A stretch of 64,000 nucleotides of DNA, taken from contig NZ_CP092827.1 in the NCBI RefSeq assembly GCF_022533585.1, positions 4,628,001-4,692,000 of the forward strand, in the 5' to 3' direction. The notes below the pieces were generated by a model. That model saw only the letters and a program-made list of their open reading frames with translations, did no database searches and was not told the origin of the DNA. The stretch's first letter is position 1. Every line of letters begins with the position of its first letter. Positions 18,490 through 27,899 of this stretch are shown here, piece by piece. The DNA comes from Pseudomonas sp. LS.1a (GTDB lineage: Bacteria; Pseudomonadota; Gammaproteobacteria; Pseudomonadales; Pseudomonadaceae). The position numbers were made by a program, and so were the translations under genes.

Positions 18490-18504
18490 GTTCGATTATC
18501 GCCC
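18490..18504. promoter_or_regulatory. PcaR-like box upstream of the OprD porin
   Basis: GTTCGATTATCGCCC matches the 15-bp PcaR box GTTCGATAATCGCAC at 13 of 15 positions and contains the exact core CGATTATCG seen in the pcaI and pcaR promoters of this window. It lies 153 bases before the porin ATG. No partner box was found at the 19-base spacing used by pcaI and pcaR. Confidence 0.4.
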
Positions 18505-18656
18505 GTTTCCGTTTGCGGCGAATTGCCTCACCCCTGCCCTACCCCGCACCATCCTCCCCACGCAACGTTGCCCCGGTTCATCCAAAAAGACCCGCACCTG
18601 CAGGCCGCATCCTGCAGCGCACCGGCTCGCCCATAAAAACAAGAGATCCACGACAG

Positions 18657-19913
18657 ATGAGCACTTTGCAACCCGCACGCCAGCTGCTGCCCGGCCTGTT
18701 GGCCATGTCCTGCGCACTCCCCGTGTTCGCCGCCGAAAACGGTGGCTTCCTGGAAGACGCCAAGGCCACCCTCAACCTGCGCAACTTCTACATCAACCGC
18801 AACTTCGTCGACCCGGCCCACCCGCAGGCCAAGGCCGAGGAATGGACGCAGAGCTTCATCCTCGACGCCCGCTCCGGCTTCACCCAGGGCACCGTCGGTT
18901 TTGGCGTGGACGTACTGGGCCTGTACTCGGTCAAGCTCGACGGCGGCAAAGGCACCACCAACACCCATCTGTTGCCGGTGCACGACGATGGCCGCCCCGC
19001 CGATGACTTCGGCCGCCTGGGCGTGGCACTGAAGGCCAAGCTGTCCGAAACCGAGCTGAAAGTGGGTGAATGGATGCCGGTACTGCCGATCCTGCGCTCG
19101 GACGATGGCCGCTCGCTGCCGCAGACCTTCCGCGGCGGCCAGCTGACCTCGAAGGAAATCGCCGGTCTGACCCTGTACGCCGGCCAGTTCCGCGGCAACA
19201 GCCCACGCAACGACGCCAGCATGGAGGACATGTCGCTGAACGGTAAGGCCGCGTTCACCTCCGACCGTTTCAATTTTGGCGGCGGCGAGTACACCTTCAA
19301 CGACAAGCGCACCATGATCGGCCTGTGGGATGCCCAGCTCAAGGACATCTACCGCCAGCAGTACTTCAACCTGGTGCACAGCCAACCCTTGGGCGACTGG
19401 ACCCTGGGCGCCAACCTGGGCTACTTCATTGGCAAGGAAGACGGCGCCGAACGCGCTGGCGAACTGGACAACCGCACCGCCTCGGCCATGCTCTCGGCGC
19501 GGTACCAGGGCCACACCTTCTACGTCGGCCTGCAGAAGGTCAGCGGCGACAACGCCTGGATGCGGGTCAACGGCACCAGCGGCGGCACCCTGGCCAACGA
19601 CAGCTACAACTCCAGCTTCGACAATGCCAAGGAACGCTCCTGGCAGGTGCGTCATGACTTCAACTTCGCCACCGTCGGCGTGCCAGGCCTGACCCTGATG
19701 AACCGCTACATCAAAGGTGACAACGTCACCGCAGGCGGCGTGGACGATGGCAAGGAATGGGCGCGGGAAACCGAGCTGGCCTACGTGGTGCAGTCGGGCA
19801 GCTTCAAGGACCTGTCGGTGAAGTGGCGCAACTCCACCATGCGCCGGGACTTCAGCACCAACTCGTTCGACGAGAACCGGTTGATCGTGAGTTACCCGCT
19901 GAATCTGCTTTGA
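18657..19913 (+). CDS. OprD-family outer-membrane porin, probably for aromatic or small organic acids
   Basis: A 418-aa porin with a signal peptide (residues 1-25, ending PVFA). The mature start, AENGGFLEDAKATLNLRNFYINRNF, is typical of OprD-family channels, as are the later GLTLYAGQFRGNSPRND and the C-terminal SYPLNLL strand. OprD-family porins take up amino acids or aromatic and other organic acids. Position between ttgABC and the pca block, plus a PcaR-like box, favours an aromatic-acid substrate as in BenF/PhaK-type members, but this is inference. The frame extends upstream to 18513; the signal peptide fixes 18657. Confidence 0.87.
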   Translation: MSTLQPARQLLPGLLAMSCALPVFAAENGGFLEDAKATLNLRNFYINRNFVDPAHPQAKAEEWTQSFILDARSGFTQGTVGFGVDVLGLYSVKLDGGKGTTNTHLLPVHDDGRPADDFGRLGVALKAKLSETELKVGEWMPVLPILRSDDGRSLPQTFRGGQLTSKEIAGLTLYAGQFRGNSPRNDASMEDMSLNGKAAFTSDRFNFGGGEYTFNDKRTMIGLWDAQLKDIYRQQYFNLVHSQPLGDWTLGANLGYFIGKEDGAERAGELDNRTASAMLSARYQGHTFYVGLQKVSGDNAWMRVNGTSGGTLANDSYNSSFDNAKERSWQVRHDFNFATVGVPGLTLMNRYIKGDNVTAGGVDDGKEWARETELAYVVQSGSFKDLSVKWRNSTMRRDFSTNSFDENRLIVSYPLNLL

Positions 19914-19915
19914 AT

Positions 19916-20004
19916 TCTTCGCGGGTAAACCCGCTCCCACAGGTTCACCACAGTTTCAGAATCTGTGGTGAACCTGTGGGAGCGGGTTTACCCGCGAAGA
20001 GGCC
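19916..20004. repeat. REP pair (type I)
   Basis: Begins 3 bases after the porin stop. The linker CACCACAGTTTCAGAATCTGTGGTG is itself an inverted repeat, so the whole 89 bases can fold into one long cruciform. Confidence 0.92.
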
Positions 20005-20114
20005 AGATGCCACCACAAATAACTTCAAGCTATAAACAAATCAATAAACCTTCTTTGACGACATATGCAGCAACCGCTTGAATAGGTCCCTGATCCCCGC
20101 CCCAGAGCCGTGAA

Positions 20115-21038
20115 ATGGACCTCCGTCAGCTGCGTTACTTCATCGCCCTCACCGAATACCGCAGCTTCGTCCGCGCCGCCGAGGCCATGGGTATCACCCA
20201 ACCCGCCTTCAGCCGCGCCATCCAGAGCCTGGAGCACAGCTTCGGCTGCCCACTGGTCGATCGCGCCAGCAAAGCCCTGCCGCCCACCCCCGAAGGCCTG
20301 GTGGTGCTGCAACATGCCCGGCGCCTGGTACAAGGTGCCACACAACTGAGCAACGAAGTGCTGCAGATGACCAAGCTCGACGCCGGCGAGCTGCATTTCG
20401 GTAGCGGCCCGGCGCTGGCCGTGCGCCTGGTGCCCGATGCCCTGCGCCACTTCCTCGAACGCTACCCTGGCATCCGCACCTCGCTGCTGGTGGACAACGC
20501 CGAACGCCTCGGCCAGGCCCTGCGCCGGGAACAGATCGAGTTTTTCGTCGACGATATACGCCCGTTCGAAGCCGACCCCAACTTCCACACCGAGCCCCTT
20601 TCACCGCGCCCCGGCCTGTTCTTCTGCCGCCCGGGGCACCCGTTGCTGGCCAAGGACAGCCTGTCGACCAACGACCTGTTCAGCTACCCGCTGGCCAGCG
20701 CCCTGCTCGCCCCTGGTGTGCGCAAGCGCCTGGCCAACCTGAGCGGGCGCAGTGACTTCACCCCGCACCTGCAGACCGAGCACCTCGCAGTGCTGCGCAG
20801 TGTGGTGCTGGCCAGCGACGCCATCGGCAGCGCCAGCGAGGAGGCCGTTGCCGAAGACCTGGCCAGCGGCCGCCTGGTGCGCCTGCACTGGCGCAACCTG
20901 CCGCCGGCGCTGGAGGTGCTGAGCGTGCGCTGTGGCGTCGTCAGCCGCAGCGGTTACCGACTGTCGCCGGCGGCGCGGGCGATGATCGAGACGCTGGTGG
21001 GGCTGGATACGCCAGTGCGGGCTGCTGCCATTCGCTGA
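20115..21038 (+). CDS. LysR-family transcriptional regulator
   Basis: A 307-aa LysR regulator. The N-terminal HTH (residues 1-60, MDLRQLRYFIALTEYRSFVR ... ITQPAFSRAIQSLEHSFG) is followed by a periplasmic-binding-protein-like effector domain from about residue 90. Its target is not obvious: the porin lies upstream and the Mpo1-like gene downstream, both on the same strand and separated by REP pairs. Effector unknown. Confidence 0.88.
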   Translation: MDLRQLRYFIALTEYRSFVRAAEAMGITQPAFSRAIQSLEHSFGCPLVDRASKALPPTPEGLVVLQHARRLVQGATQLSNEVLQMTKLDAGELHFGSGPALAVRLVPDALRHFLERYPGIRTSLLVDNAERLGQALRREQIEFFVDDIRPFEADPNFHTEPLSPRPGLFFCRPGHPLLAKDSLSTNDLFSYPLASALLAPGVRKRLANLSGRSDFTPHLQTEHLAVLRSVVLASDAIGSASEEAVAEDLASGRLVRLHWRNLPPALEVLSVRCGVVSRSGYRLSPAARAMIETLVGLDTPVRAAAIR

Positions 21039-21091
21039 GCTGATGATGGTGGCAGGGGCGGTCTATCCTGAGCTATACCGGTCGCCTGTAG

Positions 21092-21186
21092 CGGCCCTTT
21101 CGCGGGTGAACCCGCTCCCACAGGGTCACCACAGTTCCTGAGGGCTGCGCTGTACCTGTGGGAGCGGGTTCACCCGCGAAGAGGCC
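21092..21186. repeat. REP pair (type I)
   Basis: Inverted REP units between the LysR gene and the Mpo1-like gene. Units carry GTGAACCCGCTCCC and GAGCGGGTTCACCC arms. Confidence 0.9.
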
Positions 21187-21231
21187 AGAACAGGCAATAC
21201 ACCTCGATCAGGCAACCAGGGAGGCACAACC

Positions 21232-21756
21232 ATGAAAACCCTCGTCGACCACCTGAGCCAATACGCCAGCTATCACCGCGACCCACGCAATATCGCCACC
21301 CACTTCGTCGGTATCCCGATGATCGTACTGGCGGTCACCATCCTGCTGTCGCGCCCGGGTTGGGACGTGGCCGGCATGTGGCTGTCCCCTGCCCTGCTGG
21401 CAGCAGCAGCCTCGGTCTGGTTCTACCTGCGTCTGGACCTGCGCTTCGGGCTGGTGATGGGGTTGTTGCTGGGGCTATGCCTGTGGGTCGGCCAGGTACT
21501 GGCAATGCAGACGACAGCGCTGTGGCTCGGAGCCGGGCTGGGGGCGTTCGTGGTGGGCTGGATCATCCAGTTCGTCGGCCATTACTACGAAGGCCGCAAG
21601 CCGGCGTTTGTCGATGATGTCAGCGGGCTGATCATCGGGCCGTTGTTCGTGGTGGCAGAAGCTGCGTTCATGCTCGGCCTGTGCCCGGCCCTGAAACGCG
21701 CCGTCGAGGCCAACGCCGGGCCCGTGACCATGCGGCAGAAGAATGCGACCCTGTAA
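21232..21756 (+). CDS. Mpo1/DUF962-like integral membrane protein
   Basis: A 174-aa membrane protein with about four transmembrane helices. The DUF962 histidine pattern is visible: YASYHRDPRNIATHFVGIP at residues 11-29 (H15, H24) and QFVGHYYEGRKPAF near residue 120. The yeast relative Mpo1 is an Fe2+-dependent dioxygenase that alpha-oxidises 2-hydroxy fatty acids; bacterial members are largely uncharacterised, so a fatty-acid oxidation role is inference. GGAGG precedes the ATG. Monocistronic between two REP pairs. Confidence 0.85.
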   Translation: MKTLVDHLSQYASYHRDPRNIATHFVGIPMIVLAVTILLSRPGWDVAGMWLSPALLAAAASVWFYLRLDLRFGLVMGLLLGLCLWVGQVLAMQTTALWLGAGLGAFVVGWIIQFVGHYYEGRKPAFVDDVSGLIIGPLFVVAEAAFMLGLCPALKRAVEANAGPVTMRQKNATL

Positions 21757-21764
21757 ACATTCAT

Positions 21765-21858
21765 GGCCCTATCGCCGGCAAGCCAGCTCCCACAGGAACT
21801 GCACATGACTTGCGGTCGATACGGTCGCTGTGGGAGCTGGCTTGCCGGCGATAGGGCC
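21765..21858. repeat. REP pair (type II)
   Basis: A second REP family: ATCGCCGGCAAGCCAGCTCC and its inverse GGAGCTGGCTTGCCGGCGAT, outer flanks GGCCCT/AGGGCC. Lies between the convergent Mpo1-like and pcaC genes. Confidence 0.9.
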
Positions 21859-21868
21859 GGTACAGGCA

Positions 21869-22264
21869 TTACTGCTGTCGCGACTCCACGCCCAGCTCAT
21901 CCCACACCGACTCCGCCATGTGGAAGGTGGCATTGGCCGCCGGAATGCCGCAATAGATCGCGCTCTGCATCAGCACTTCCTTGATCTCGTCGCGGGTCAC
22001 GCCGTTGTTGGCCGCCGCGCGCAGGTGCAGCTTCAGCTCGTCGTTGCGGTTCATGCCGATCAGCATGGCGATGGTAATCAGGCTACGGGTATGCCGCGGT
22101 AGGCCCGGGCGGGTCCAGATGTCACCCCAGGCGTGGCGGGTGATCATCTCCTGAAACTCGCCGTTGAAGTCGTTGAGCTTCTCCAGGCTGCGGTCCACGT
22201 GGGCATCGCCAAGCACAGCACGGCGTACTTGCATGCCGGCGTCGTAACGTTGTTTCTCATCCAT
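21869..22264 (-). CDS. pcaC: 4-carboxymuconolactone decarboxylase PcaC
   Basis: A 131-aa AhpD-like-fold enzyme that converts 4-carboxymuconolactone to 3-oxoadipate enol-lactone. Recognised from MDEKQRYDAGMQVRRAVLGDAHVD and the central LRAAANNGVTRDEIKEVLMQSAIYCG, which holds the family histidine/cysteine region. It follows pcaD by 10 bases and is the last gene of pcaT-B-D-C. Confidence 0.95.
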   Translation of the reverse strand: MDEKQRYDAGMQVRRAVLGDAHVDRSLEKLNDFNGEFQEMITRHAWGDIWTRPGLPRHTRSLITIAMLIGMNRNDELKLHLRAAANNGVTRDEIKEVLMQSAIYCGIPAANATFHMAESVWDELGVESRQQ

Positions 22265-22274
22265 GGCGGTGTCC

Positions 22275-23066
22275 TCAGTGAGCCAGCAGGAAATCGAGCA
22301 CGCGGCGGCTGAAGCGCTCGCCGATCTCGACATTGGACAGGTGCGCCGCCGGGAAGTCGACGTACTCGGCACCCGCGATACCGGCCTGCATGAAGCGGCC
22401 GTGCTCCGGGGTGGTCACCACGTCTTCGGTACCGGCAACGATCAGCGTAGGCACCTGGATGCGGCCCAACTGCTCGCGGTAGTCGGCATCCCGCACCGCG
22501 GCGCAGTTGCCGGCATAGCCTTGCGGGCTGGTTTGCGCCAGCATCTGACAGATACGCTGGGCTTGCGCTGGCTGGGCCTGGGCGAAACCCGGGGTAAACC
22601 AGCGGGCGATGGAGGCATCGCGCAGGTCGACCATGGCCTGCTGGCCACCCTTGAGCACGGTGTCGATACGGGTGTTCCACACCTCGTCGTTGGCGATCTT
22701 GGCTGCGGTGTTGCACAAGGTCAGGCTGTGCAGGCGCTGGCCTGCATTGATGCCCAGCCACTGGCCGATCAGGCCACCCATCGACAGGCCGACGAAATGC
22801 GCCTTGGCGATGTCCAGGCCATCGAGCAGGGCCAGCACGTCACGCCCCAGCTGTTCGATGCGGTAAGGGCCTTCAGTGACCAGCGACCCACCGTGGCCAC
22901 GGGTGTCGTAGCGCAGCACGCGAAAGTGCTGGCTCCACAGTGGAATCTGCGTGTCCCACATGCCCAGGTCAGTGCCCAGCGAGTTGGACAGGACCAGCAC
23001 CGGGGCGTTTTCCGGGCCATCGATCTGGTAGTTCAAAACGCCATCGGCCAGTTGCAAGTGCGCCAC
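22275..23066 (-). CDS. pcaD: 3-oxoadipate enol-lactonase PcaD
   Basis: A 263-aa alpha/beta hydrolase that opens 3-oxoadipate enol-lactone to 3-oxoadipate. The nucleophile is S95 in GLSMGG, and a catalytic His sits near the C-terminus (FPAAHLSNVE). The oxyanion region SNSLGTDLGMWD is typical of the family. It lies 11 bases after pcaB and 10 bases before pcaC in the same operon. Confidence 0.95.
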   Translation of the reverse strand: MAHLQLADGVLNYQIDGPENAPVLVLSNSLGTDLGMWDTQIPLWSQHFRVLRYDTRGHGGSLVTEGPYRIEQLGRDVLALLDGLDIAKAHFVGLSMGGLIGQWLGINAGQRLHSLTLCNTAAKIANDEVWNTRIDTVLKGGQQAMVDLRDASIARWFTPGFAQAQPAQAQRICQMLAQTSPQGYAGNCAAVRDADYREQLGRIQVPTLIVAGTEDVVTTPEHGRFMQAGIAGAEYVDFPAAHLSNVEIGERFSRRVLDFLLAH

Positions 23067-23077
23067 AGCGGTCTCCT

Positions 23078-24430
23078 TCAGGCAGTGAAACGTTGATGTT
23101 CGGACACGGCGCGCGCCACCCAGACGCGGGCCTGCCCCAGGTAATGGGCAGGGTCGAGCAAGCGATCGAGTTCTTCGGCGGACAGTTCGGCGCTGACCTG
23201 CGGCTCGTCACCCAGCACGGTGCGCAGGTGGCGCTGTTCGGCCACGGCGCGCTGGCAGCACTGCTCCAGCAGGTGGTGGGCGCGGTCGCGGCCCAGGCGC
23301 TGGGCGAGGACGATGCTCACCGCTTCGGCCAGCACCAGGCCCTGGGTCAGGTCGAGGTTACGGCGCATACGCGCGGCATCCACTTCCATGCCCTCGGCAA
23401 TCACCTGGGCCTGGCGCAGCGCACCAGAGACCAGGCAGCAGATGTCCGGCAGGGTTTCCCATTCGGCATGCCACAAGCCAAGGCTGCGTTCGTGCTCCTG
23501 AGGCATGGCCGCGAACAGCGTCGATACCAGGCCCGGCACCCGGGTCGCGGCACCGATCAGCACTGCGGCGCCCACCGGGTTGCGCTTGTGCGGCATGGTC
23601 GAGGAACCGCCTTTGCCCGGCGCGGAAGGCTCGAACAGCTCCCCCGCCTCCGTCTGCATCAGCAGGCTGACATCACGGCCGAACTTGCCCAGGCTACCGG
23701 CAACCAGGCCCAGCACCGAGGCAAACTCCACCAGGCGGTCGCGCTGGGTGTGCCAGGGCTGCTCGGGCAGGGTCAGCTGGAGCTGCTCGGCCAGGGCTTC
23801 GGCCACCGGCATCGCCTTGCTGCCCAGGGCGGCCAGGCTGCCGGAGGCGCCGCCGAACTGCAGCACCAGCAAACGTGGGCGCAGCTCCTGCAGGCGCTGG
23901 CGGTGACGGGTCAAGGCGCCCAGCACACCGGCCAGTTTCATGCCCAGGGTCACCGGGGTGGCGTGCTGCAGCCAGGTGCGCCCCACCAGCGGCGTGTCGG
24001 CGTGCTGCAAGGCCTGACGCGACAGGGTATCGGCCAGCTTGCCAAGGTCGGCCTCGATCAGGTCGAGGGCAGCGCGCAGCTGCAGGACCAGGCCGGTGTC
24101 CATCGCGTCCTGGCTGGTGGCGCCCAGGTGCACGTAGCGTTCGGCCTCGGGCACGCCACTGGCGATCACCTTGCCCAACGCCTTCACCAGCGGGATCGCC
24201 GAGTTGCCAGCAGTGGCGATGGCATTGGCCAAGGCGCCAACGTCATAGCGCTCGGCGTGGCAAGCCGCCTCGATGGCCGCTACCGCGCTGTGCGGGACCA
24301 GCCCGGCAGCCGCCTCGGCCCGAGCCAGCGCCGCTTCGAAATCGAGCATGCCCTGCAGGCGGCCACGGTCGGAGAAGATCTCGCGCATGGCCGGCGCGGT
24401 GAAGTAGGCGTCGAACAGTTGGTTGGTCAT
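23078..24430 (-). CDS. pcaB: 3-carboxy-cis,cis-muconate cycloisomerase PcaB
   Basis: A 450-aa member of the fumarase/aspartase superfamily. The signature GGSSTMPHKRNPVGAAV is present, and the N-terminus MTNQLFDAYFTAPAMREIFSD is typical of PcaB. It lactonises the ring-cleavage product of protocatechuate to 4-carboxymuconolactone. The start lies 9 bases after the pcaT stop. Confidence 0.95.
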   Translation of the reverse strand: MTNQLFDAYFTAPAMREIFSDRGRLQGMLDFEAALARAEAAAGLVPHSAVAAIEAACHAERYDVGALANAIATAGNSAIPLVKALGKVIASGVPEAERYVHLGATSQDAMDTGLVLQLRAALDLIEADLGKLADTLSRQALQHADTPLVGRTWLQHATPVTLGMKLAGVLGALTRHRQRLQELRPRLLVLQFGGASGSLAALGSKAMPVAEALAEQLQLTLPEQPWHTQRDRLVEFASVLGLVAGSLGKFGRDVSLLMQTEAGELFEPSAPGKGGSSTMPHKRNPVGAAVLIGAATRVPGLVSTLFAAMPQEHERSLGLWHAEWETLPDICCLVSGALRQAQVIAEGMEVDAARMRRNLDLTQGLVLAEAVSIVLAQRLGRDRAHHLLEQCCQRAVAEQRHLRTVLGDEPQVSAELSAEELDRLLDPAHYLGQARVWVARAVSEHQRFTA

Positions 24431-24439
24431 GCCACGTCC

Positions 24440-25729
24440 TTAATTATCGTGGTGCAGGTACGCCGCCTGCTTCGGCAAGCGCAGGCTGAACAGGAAGGCA
24501 ATCGCCATCATCGCCGTCACGTACCAGTAGAAAGTGTTTTCCATGCCCAGAGTCTTCAGGCCCAGGGCCACGTACTCGGCCGAACCGCCGAACGCCGCGT
24601 TGGCCACTGCATAGGCCAGGCCTACACCCAGCGCGCGCACCTGCGGCGGGAACATCTCAGCCTTCACCAGACCGCTGATCGATGTGTAGAAACTGACGAT
24701 ACACAACGCCAGGGTAATCAGCACGAAGGCCATGAACGGGCTGCTCACGGTTTTCAGCGCCATCAGCAGCGGCACGGTGAACAGCGTACCCAGGGCGCCG
24801 AACAGCATCATCGAATTACGCCGGCCGATGCGGTCGGAGAGCATGCCGAAGAACGGCTGCAGCACCATGAACAGGAACAGCGCACCGGTCATCACGTAGC
24901 TGGCGTTTTTCGCGGTCATGCCGGCGGTGTTGACCAGGTACTTCTGCATGTACGTGGTGAAGGTATAGAAGATCAGCGAACCGCCTGCGGTGTAACCGAG
25001 CACGGTGATGAAGGCCGCCGCGTGGTCGCGGAACAGGCCCTTGATGGTGCCGGCATCCTTGTCCTTGCGGGTTTCAGCGCTGCTGGTCTCATGCAGCGAG
25101 CGGCGCAGCATCAGCGAGATCAGCGCGGCGATGGCACCGACCACGAACGGAATGCGCCAGCCCCAGGCGCGCAGCTCTTCTTCAGTAAGCAACTGCTGCA
25201 GGATCACCACCACCAGCACCGCCAGCAACTGGCCACCGATCAGGGTCACGTACTGGAACGAGGCGAAGAAGCCGCGCTGGCCGCGCAGGGCCACTTCACT
25301 CATGTAAGTGGCAGTGGTGCCATATTCGCCGCCTACCGACAGGCCCTGGATCAGCCGGGCCAGCAACAGCAGCGCCGGGGCCCAGGTGCCGATGCTGGCG
25401 TAGGTAGGCAGGCAGGCGATCATCAGGGAGCCGAAACACATCATCAGCACCGAGATCATCAGGGAATTCTTGCGACCATGGCGGTCAGCGAGGCGGCCGA
25501 AGATCCAGCCACCGATGGGGCGCATCAAAAAGCCCGCGGCGAATACGCCCGCCGTGTTCAACAGCTGCACGGTGGGGTCGTCGGAGGGGAAGAAAGCCGG
25601 GGCAAAGTAGATTGCGCAGAAGGCGTAGACGTAGAAGTCGAACCATTCCACCAGGTTGCCTGAAGAGGCACCAACGATAGCGAAGATGCGTTTGCTGCGT
25701 TCTTCGCCGGTGTAATAGGCTGAGGTCAT
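24440..25729 (-). CDS. pcaT: MHS-family dicarboxylate/3-oxoadipate transporter PcaT
   Basis: A 429-aa, 12-helix MFS symporter of the metabolite:H+ (MHS) group. [10 protein letters not shown] in TM1 and [19 protein letters not shown] (motif A) identify the subgroup. Placement at the head of pcaB-D-C matches PcaT of P. putida, which takes up beta-ketoadipate and related dicarboxylates. GGAG lies just before the ATG. A 188-base gap with a REP pair separates it from pcaF, so it may have its own promoter. Confidence 0.93.
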   Translation of the reverse strand: MTSAYYTGEERSKRIFAIVGASSGNLVEWFDFYVYAFCAIYFAPAFFPSDDPTVQLLNTAGVFAAGFLMRPIGGWIFGRLADRHGRKNSLMISVLMMCFGSLMIACLPTYASIGTWAPALLLLARLIQGLSVGGEYGTTATYMSEVALRGQRGFFASFQYVTLIGGQLLAVLVVVILQQLLTEEELRAWGWRIPFVVGAIAALISLMLRRSLHETSSAETRKDKDAGTIKGLFRDHAAAFITVLGYTAGGSLIFYTFTTYMQKYLVNTAGMTAKNASYVMTGALFLFMVLQPFFGMLSDRIGRRNSMMLFGALGTLFTVPLLMALKTVSSPFMAFVLITLALCIVSFYTSISGLVKAEMFPPQVRALGVGLAYAVANAAFGGSAEYVALGLKTLGMENTFYWYVTAMMAIAFLFSLRLPKQAAYLHHDN

Positions 25730-25830
25730 GACGGTTTTACTCCTGGAGGGTCGCAGGTAATTCTAGACACACCTGGTAACACACTCGTTCCGCAATCTGG
25801 CTGGCAATTGGCCTTGTGTCTGGCAGGGCC

Positions 25831-25909
25831 GGCCTCTTCGCGGGTAAACCCGCTCCCACAGCGGGAGGCGTGGTCCCCCTGTGGGAGCGGGCGTGCCCGC
25901 GAAGAGGCC
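25831..25909. repeat. REP pair (type I, short linker) inside the pca cluster
   Basis: Lies between pcaF and pcaT, 9 bases after the pcaF stop. It could stabilise or end the pcaI-J-F message and uncouple it from pcaT-B-D-C. Confidence 0.9.
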
Positions 25910-25917
25910 GGTACAGG

Positions 25918-27120
25918 TCAAACCCGCTCGATGGCCAGCGCCAAACCTTGGCCGACACCCACACACATGGTCGCCAGGCCCTTGCGCCCACCACTCTTCT
26001 CCAGCTGGTGAAGCGCGGTCAGCACCAGACGCGCACCGCTCATGCCCAGCGGATGGCCCAAGGCGATGGCACCGCCGTTAGGGTTCACCTGCGGCGCATC
26101 GTCGGCCACACCCAGCTCGCGCAGCACCGCCAAACCTTGGCTGGCAAAGGCTTCGTTGAGCTCGATCACATCGAAATCATTCACCGCCATACCCAGGCGC
26201 TCGGTCAGCTTGCGCACCGCCGGCACCGGGCCAATACCCATCACCCGCGGTGCAACACCGGCACTGGCCATGCCCAGTACTCGGGCACGTGGGGTCAGGC
26301 CGTGCTTCTTCACCGCCTCGGCCGAAGCCAGGATTAGCGCCGCAGCACCGTCGTTAACGCCCGAGGCATTGCCAGCGGTGACGGTCTTGTCCGGGCCGTT
26401 GACCGGCTTGAGCCTGGTCAGGGCTTCCAGTGTGGTTTCCGGGCGCAGGTGCTCGTCATGCTCGACGATGGTCTCGCCTTTCTTGTGCGCGATACGCACC
26501 GGCACGATCTCTTCGGCGAAGAAGCCGGCGGCCTGGGCGGCAGCTGCCTTCTGCTGGCTGCGCAGGGCGAAAGCGTCCTGGTCAGCGCGCGAAACCTGGT
26601 AATCGTCGGCCACGTTGTCGGCAGTTTCCGGCATGGAGTGCACACCATACTGGCTCTTCATCAGCGGGTTGATGAAACGCCAGCCGATGGTGGTGTCTTC
26701 AAGCTTCATGTTGCGCGAATAGCCGCTTTCGGCCTTGCCCATGACGAACGGGGCACGCGACATCGACTCGACGCCGCCGGCAATCGCCAGTTCCATTTCG
26801 CCGCTGGCAATGGCGCGGAAGGCAGTGCCAACGGCATCCATGCCCGACGCGCACAAGCGGTTCAGGGTAACGCCCGGGATGCTCTCCGGCAGGCCGGCCA
26901 GCAGCAGCGCCATGCGCGCCACGTTGCGGTTGTCTTCACCGGCCTGGTTGGCGCAGCCGAAGAACACTTCGTCAACCTGATCCCACTGCACGCCGGGGTT
27001 GCGCTCGATCAGCGCCTTCAGCGGCACGGCGGCCAGGTCGTCGGCCCGCACGCCGGCCAGGGCGCCGCCGAAGCGGCCGATCGGGGTGCGGATGGCGTCA
27101 CAGATGAATACGTCGCGCAT
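25918..27120 (-). CDS. pcaF: 3-oxoadipyl-CoA thiolase PcaF
   Basis: A 400-aa thiolase that splits 3-oxoadipyl-CoA to succinyl-CoA and acetyl-CoA. The acyl-accepting nucleophile is C90 ([13 protein letters not shown]); the catalytic His is in [10 protein letters not shown], and the second Cys in MCVGVGQG. Opening [21 protein letters not shown] is typical of PcaF. It overlaps the pcaJ stop by one base, so it is translated with pcaIJ. Confidence 0.95.
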   Translation of the reverse strand: MRDVFICDAIRTPIGRFGGALAGVRADDLAAVPLKALIERNPGVQWDQVDEVFFGCANQAGEDNRNVARMALLLAGLPESIPGVTLNRLCASGMDAVGTAFRAIASGEMELAIAGGVESMSRAPFVMGKAESGYSRNMKLEDTTIGWRFINPLMKSQYGVHSMPETADNVADDYQVSRADQDAFALRSQQKAAAAQAAGFFAEEIVPVRIAHKKGETIVEHDEHLRPETTLEALTRLKPVNGPDKTVTAGNASGVNDGAAALILASAEAVKKHGLTPRARVLGMASAGVAPRVMGIGPVPAVRKLTERLGMAVNDFDVIELNEAFASQGLAVLRELGVADDAPQVNPNGGAIALGHPLGMSGARLVLTALHQLEKSGGRKGLATMCVGVGQGLALAIERV

Positions 27121-27899
27121 CAGGCTTCTCCTGCCACCTGGCCATGGGCCACGGCGGTGCGGGCTTCGAGGTCACGCAGGGCGGACAGCTCGACTTCGGT
27201 AGGTTCGGCAGTGGTCTGCACATCATCGGCAAAGCGGATCGCCCAGCCAGTGGCAGCGATGATCTGCTCACGGGTCACGCCCGGGTGGATGGCGGTGACG
27301 ACGAATTCATGGGTGCCGGCTTCCGGCTCCATGATGCACAGGTCGGTGATGATGCCGACCGGGCCATCGCCTGGCAGGCCAAGGCGTTTGCGCGAGTCGC
27401 CACCTTCACCGTGGCCAACCGAGGTGATGAAGTCCAGCTTGTCGACGAAGGCACGCGGCGACTGCTTGAGGATGATCAGCACCTGCTTGGCGGAACCGGC
27501 GATTTCCGGTGCGCCACCGGCACCCGGCAGGCGGGTTTTCGGGGCGTGGTAGTCACCGACCACGGTAGTGTTGATGTTGCCGAAGCGGTCGACCTGGGCG
27601 GCGCCAAGGAAGCCGACGTCGATGCGACCACCTTGCAGCCAATAGCGGAAGATCTCGCCGGTCGGCACCACGGTGTCAGCGGTTTCGGCCAGCTCGCCGT
27701 CACCGATCGACAGCGGCAGCACGCTTGGCTTGGCGCCGATCGGGCCGGATTCGTAGATCAGCACCACGTCAGGCGACGAGGTCAGGCGCGCCAGGTTGGC
27801 AGCCTTGGACGGCAGGCCGATGCCGACGAAGCACACAGCACCGTTGCGCAGGCGACGGGCTGCGGCGACGGTCATCATTTCGGAAGTGGAGTAGCTCAT
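27120..27899 (-). CDS. pcaJ: 3-oxoadipate CoA-transferase subunit B (CatJ/PcaJ type)
   Basis: A 259-aa class I CoA-transferase beta subunit. E50 in IYESGPIGA is the likely catalytic glutamate by analogy with glutaconate CoA-transferase. With PcaI it moves CoA from succinyl-CoA to 3-oxoadipate. At 259 aa it is longer than the roughly 213-aa PcaJ of P. putida KT2440 and matches the CatJ type of P. knackmussii and P. aeruginosa. Overlaps pcaI by 4 bases. Confidence 0.93.
   Translation of the reverse strand: MSYSTSEMMTVAAARRLRNGAVCFVGIGLPSKAANLARLTSSPDVVLIYESGPIGAKPSVLPLSIGDGELAETADTVVPTGEIFRYWLQGGRIDVGFLGAAQVDRFGNINTTVVGDYHAPKTRLPGAGGAPEIAGSAKQVLIILKQSPRAFVDKLDFITSVGHGEGGDSRKRLGLPGDGPVGIITDLCIMEPEAGTHEFVVTAIHPGVTREQIIAATGWAIRFADDVQTTAEPTEVELSALRDLEARTAVAHGQVAGEA

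Noticed and set aside
22940..25663. A 907-codon plus-strand open frame across pcaB-pcaT
   Set aside because: Antisense of certain pca genes; the composition is typical of GC-rich shadow frames.
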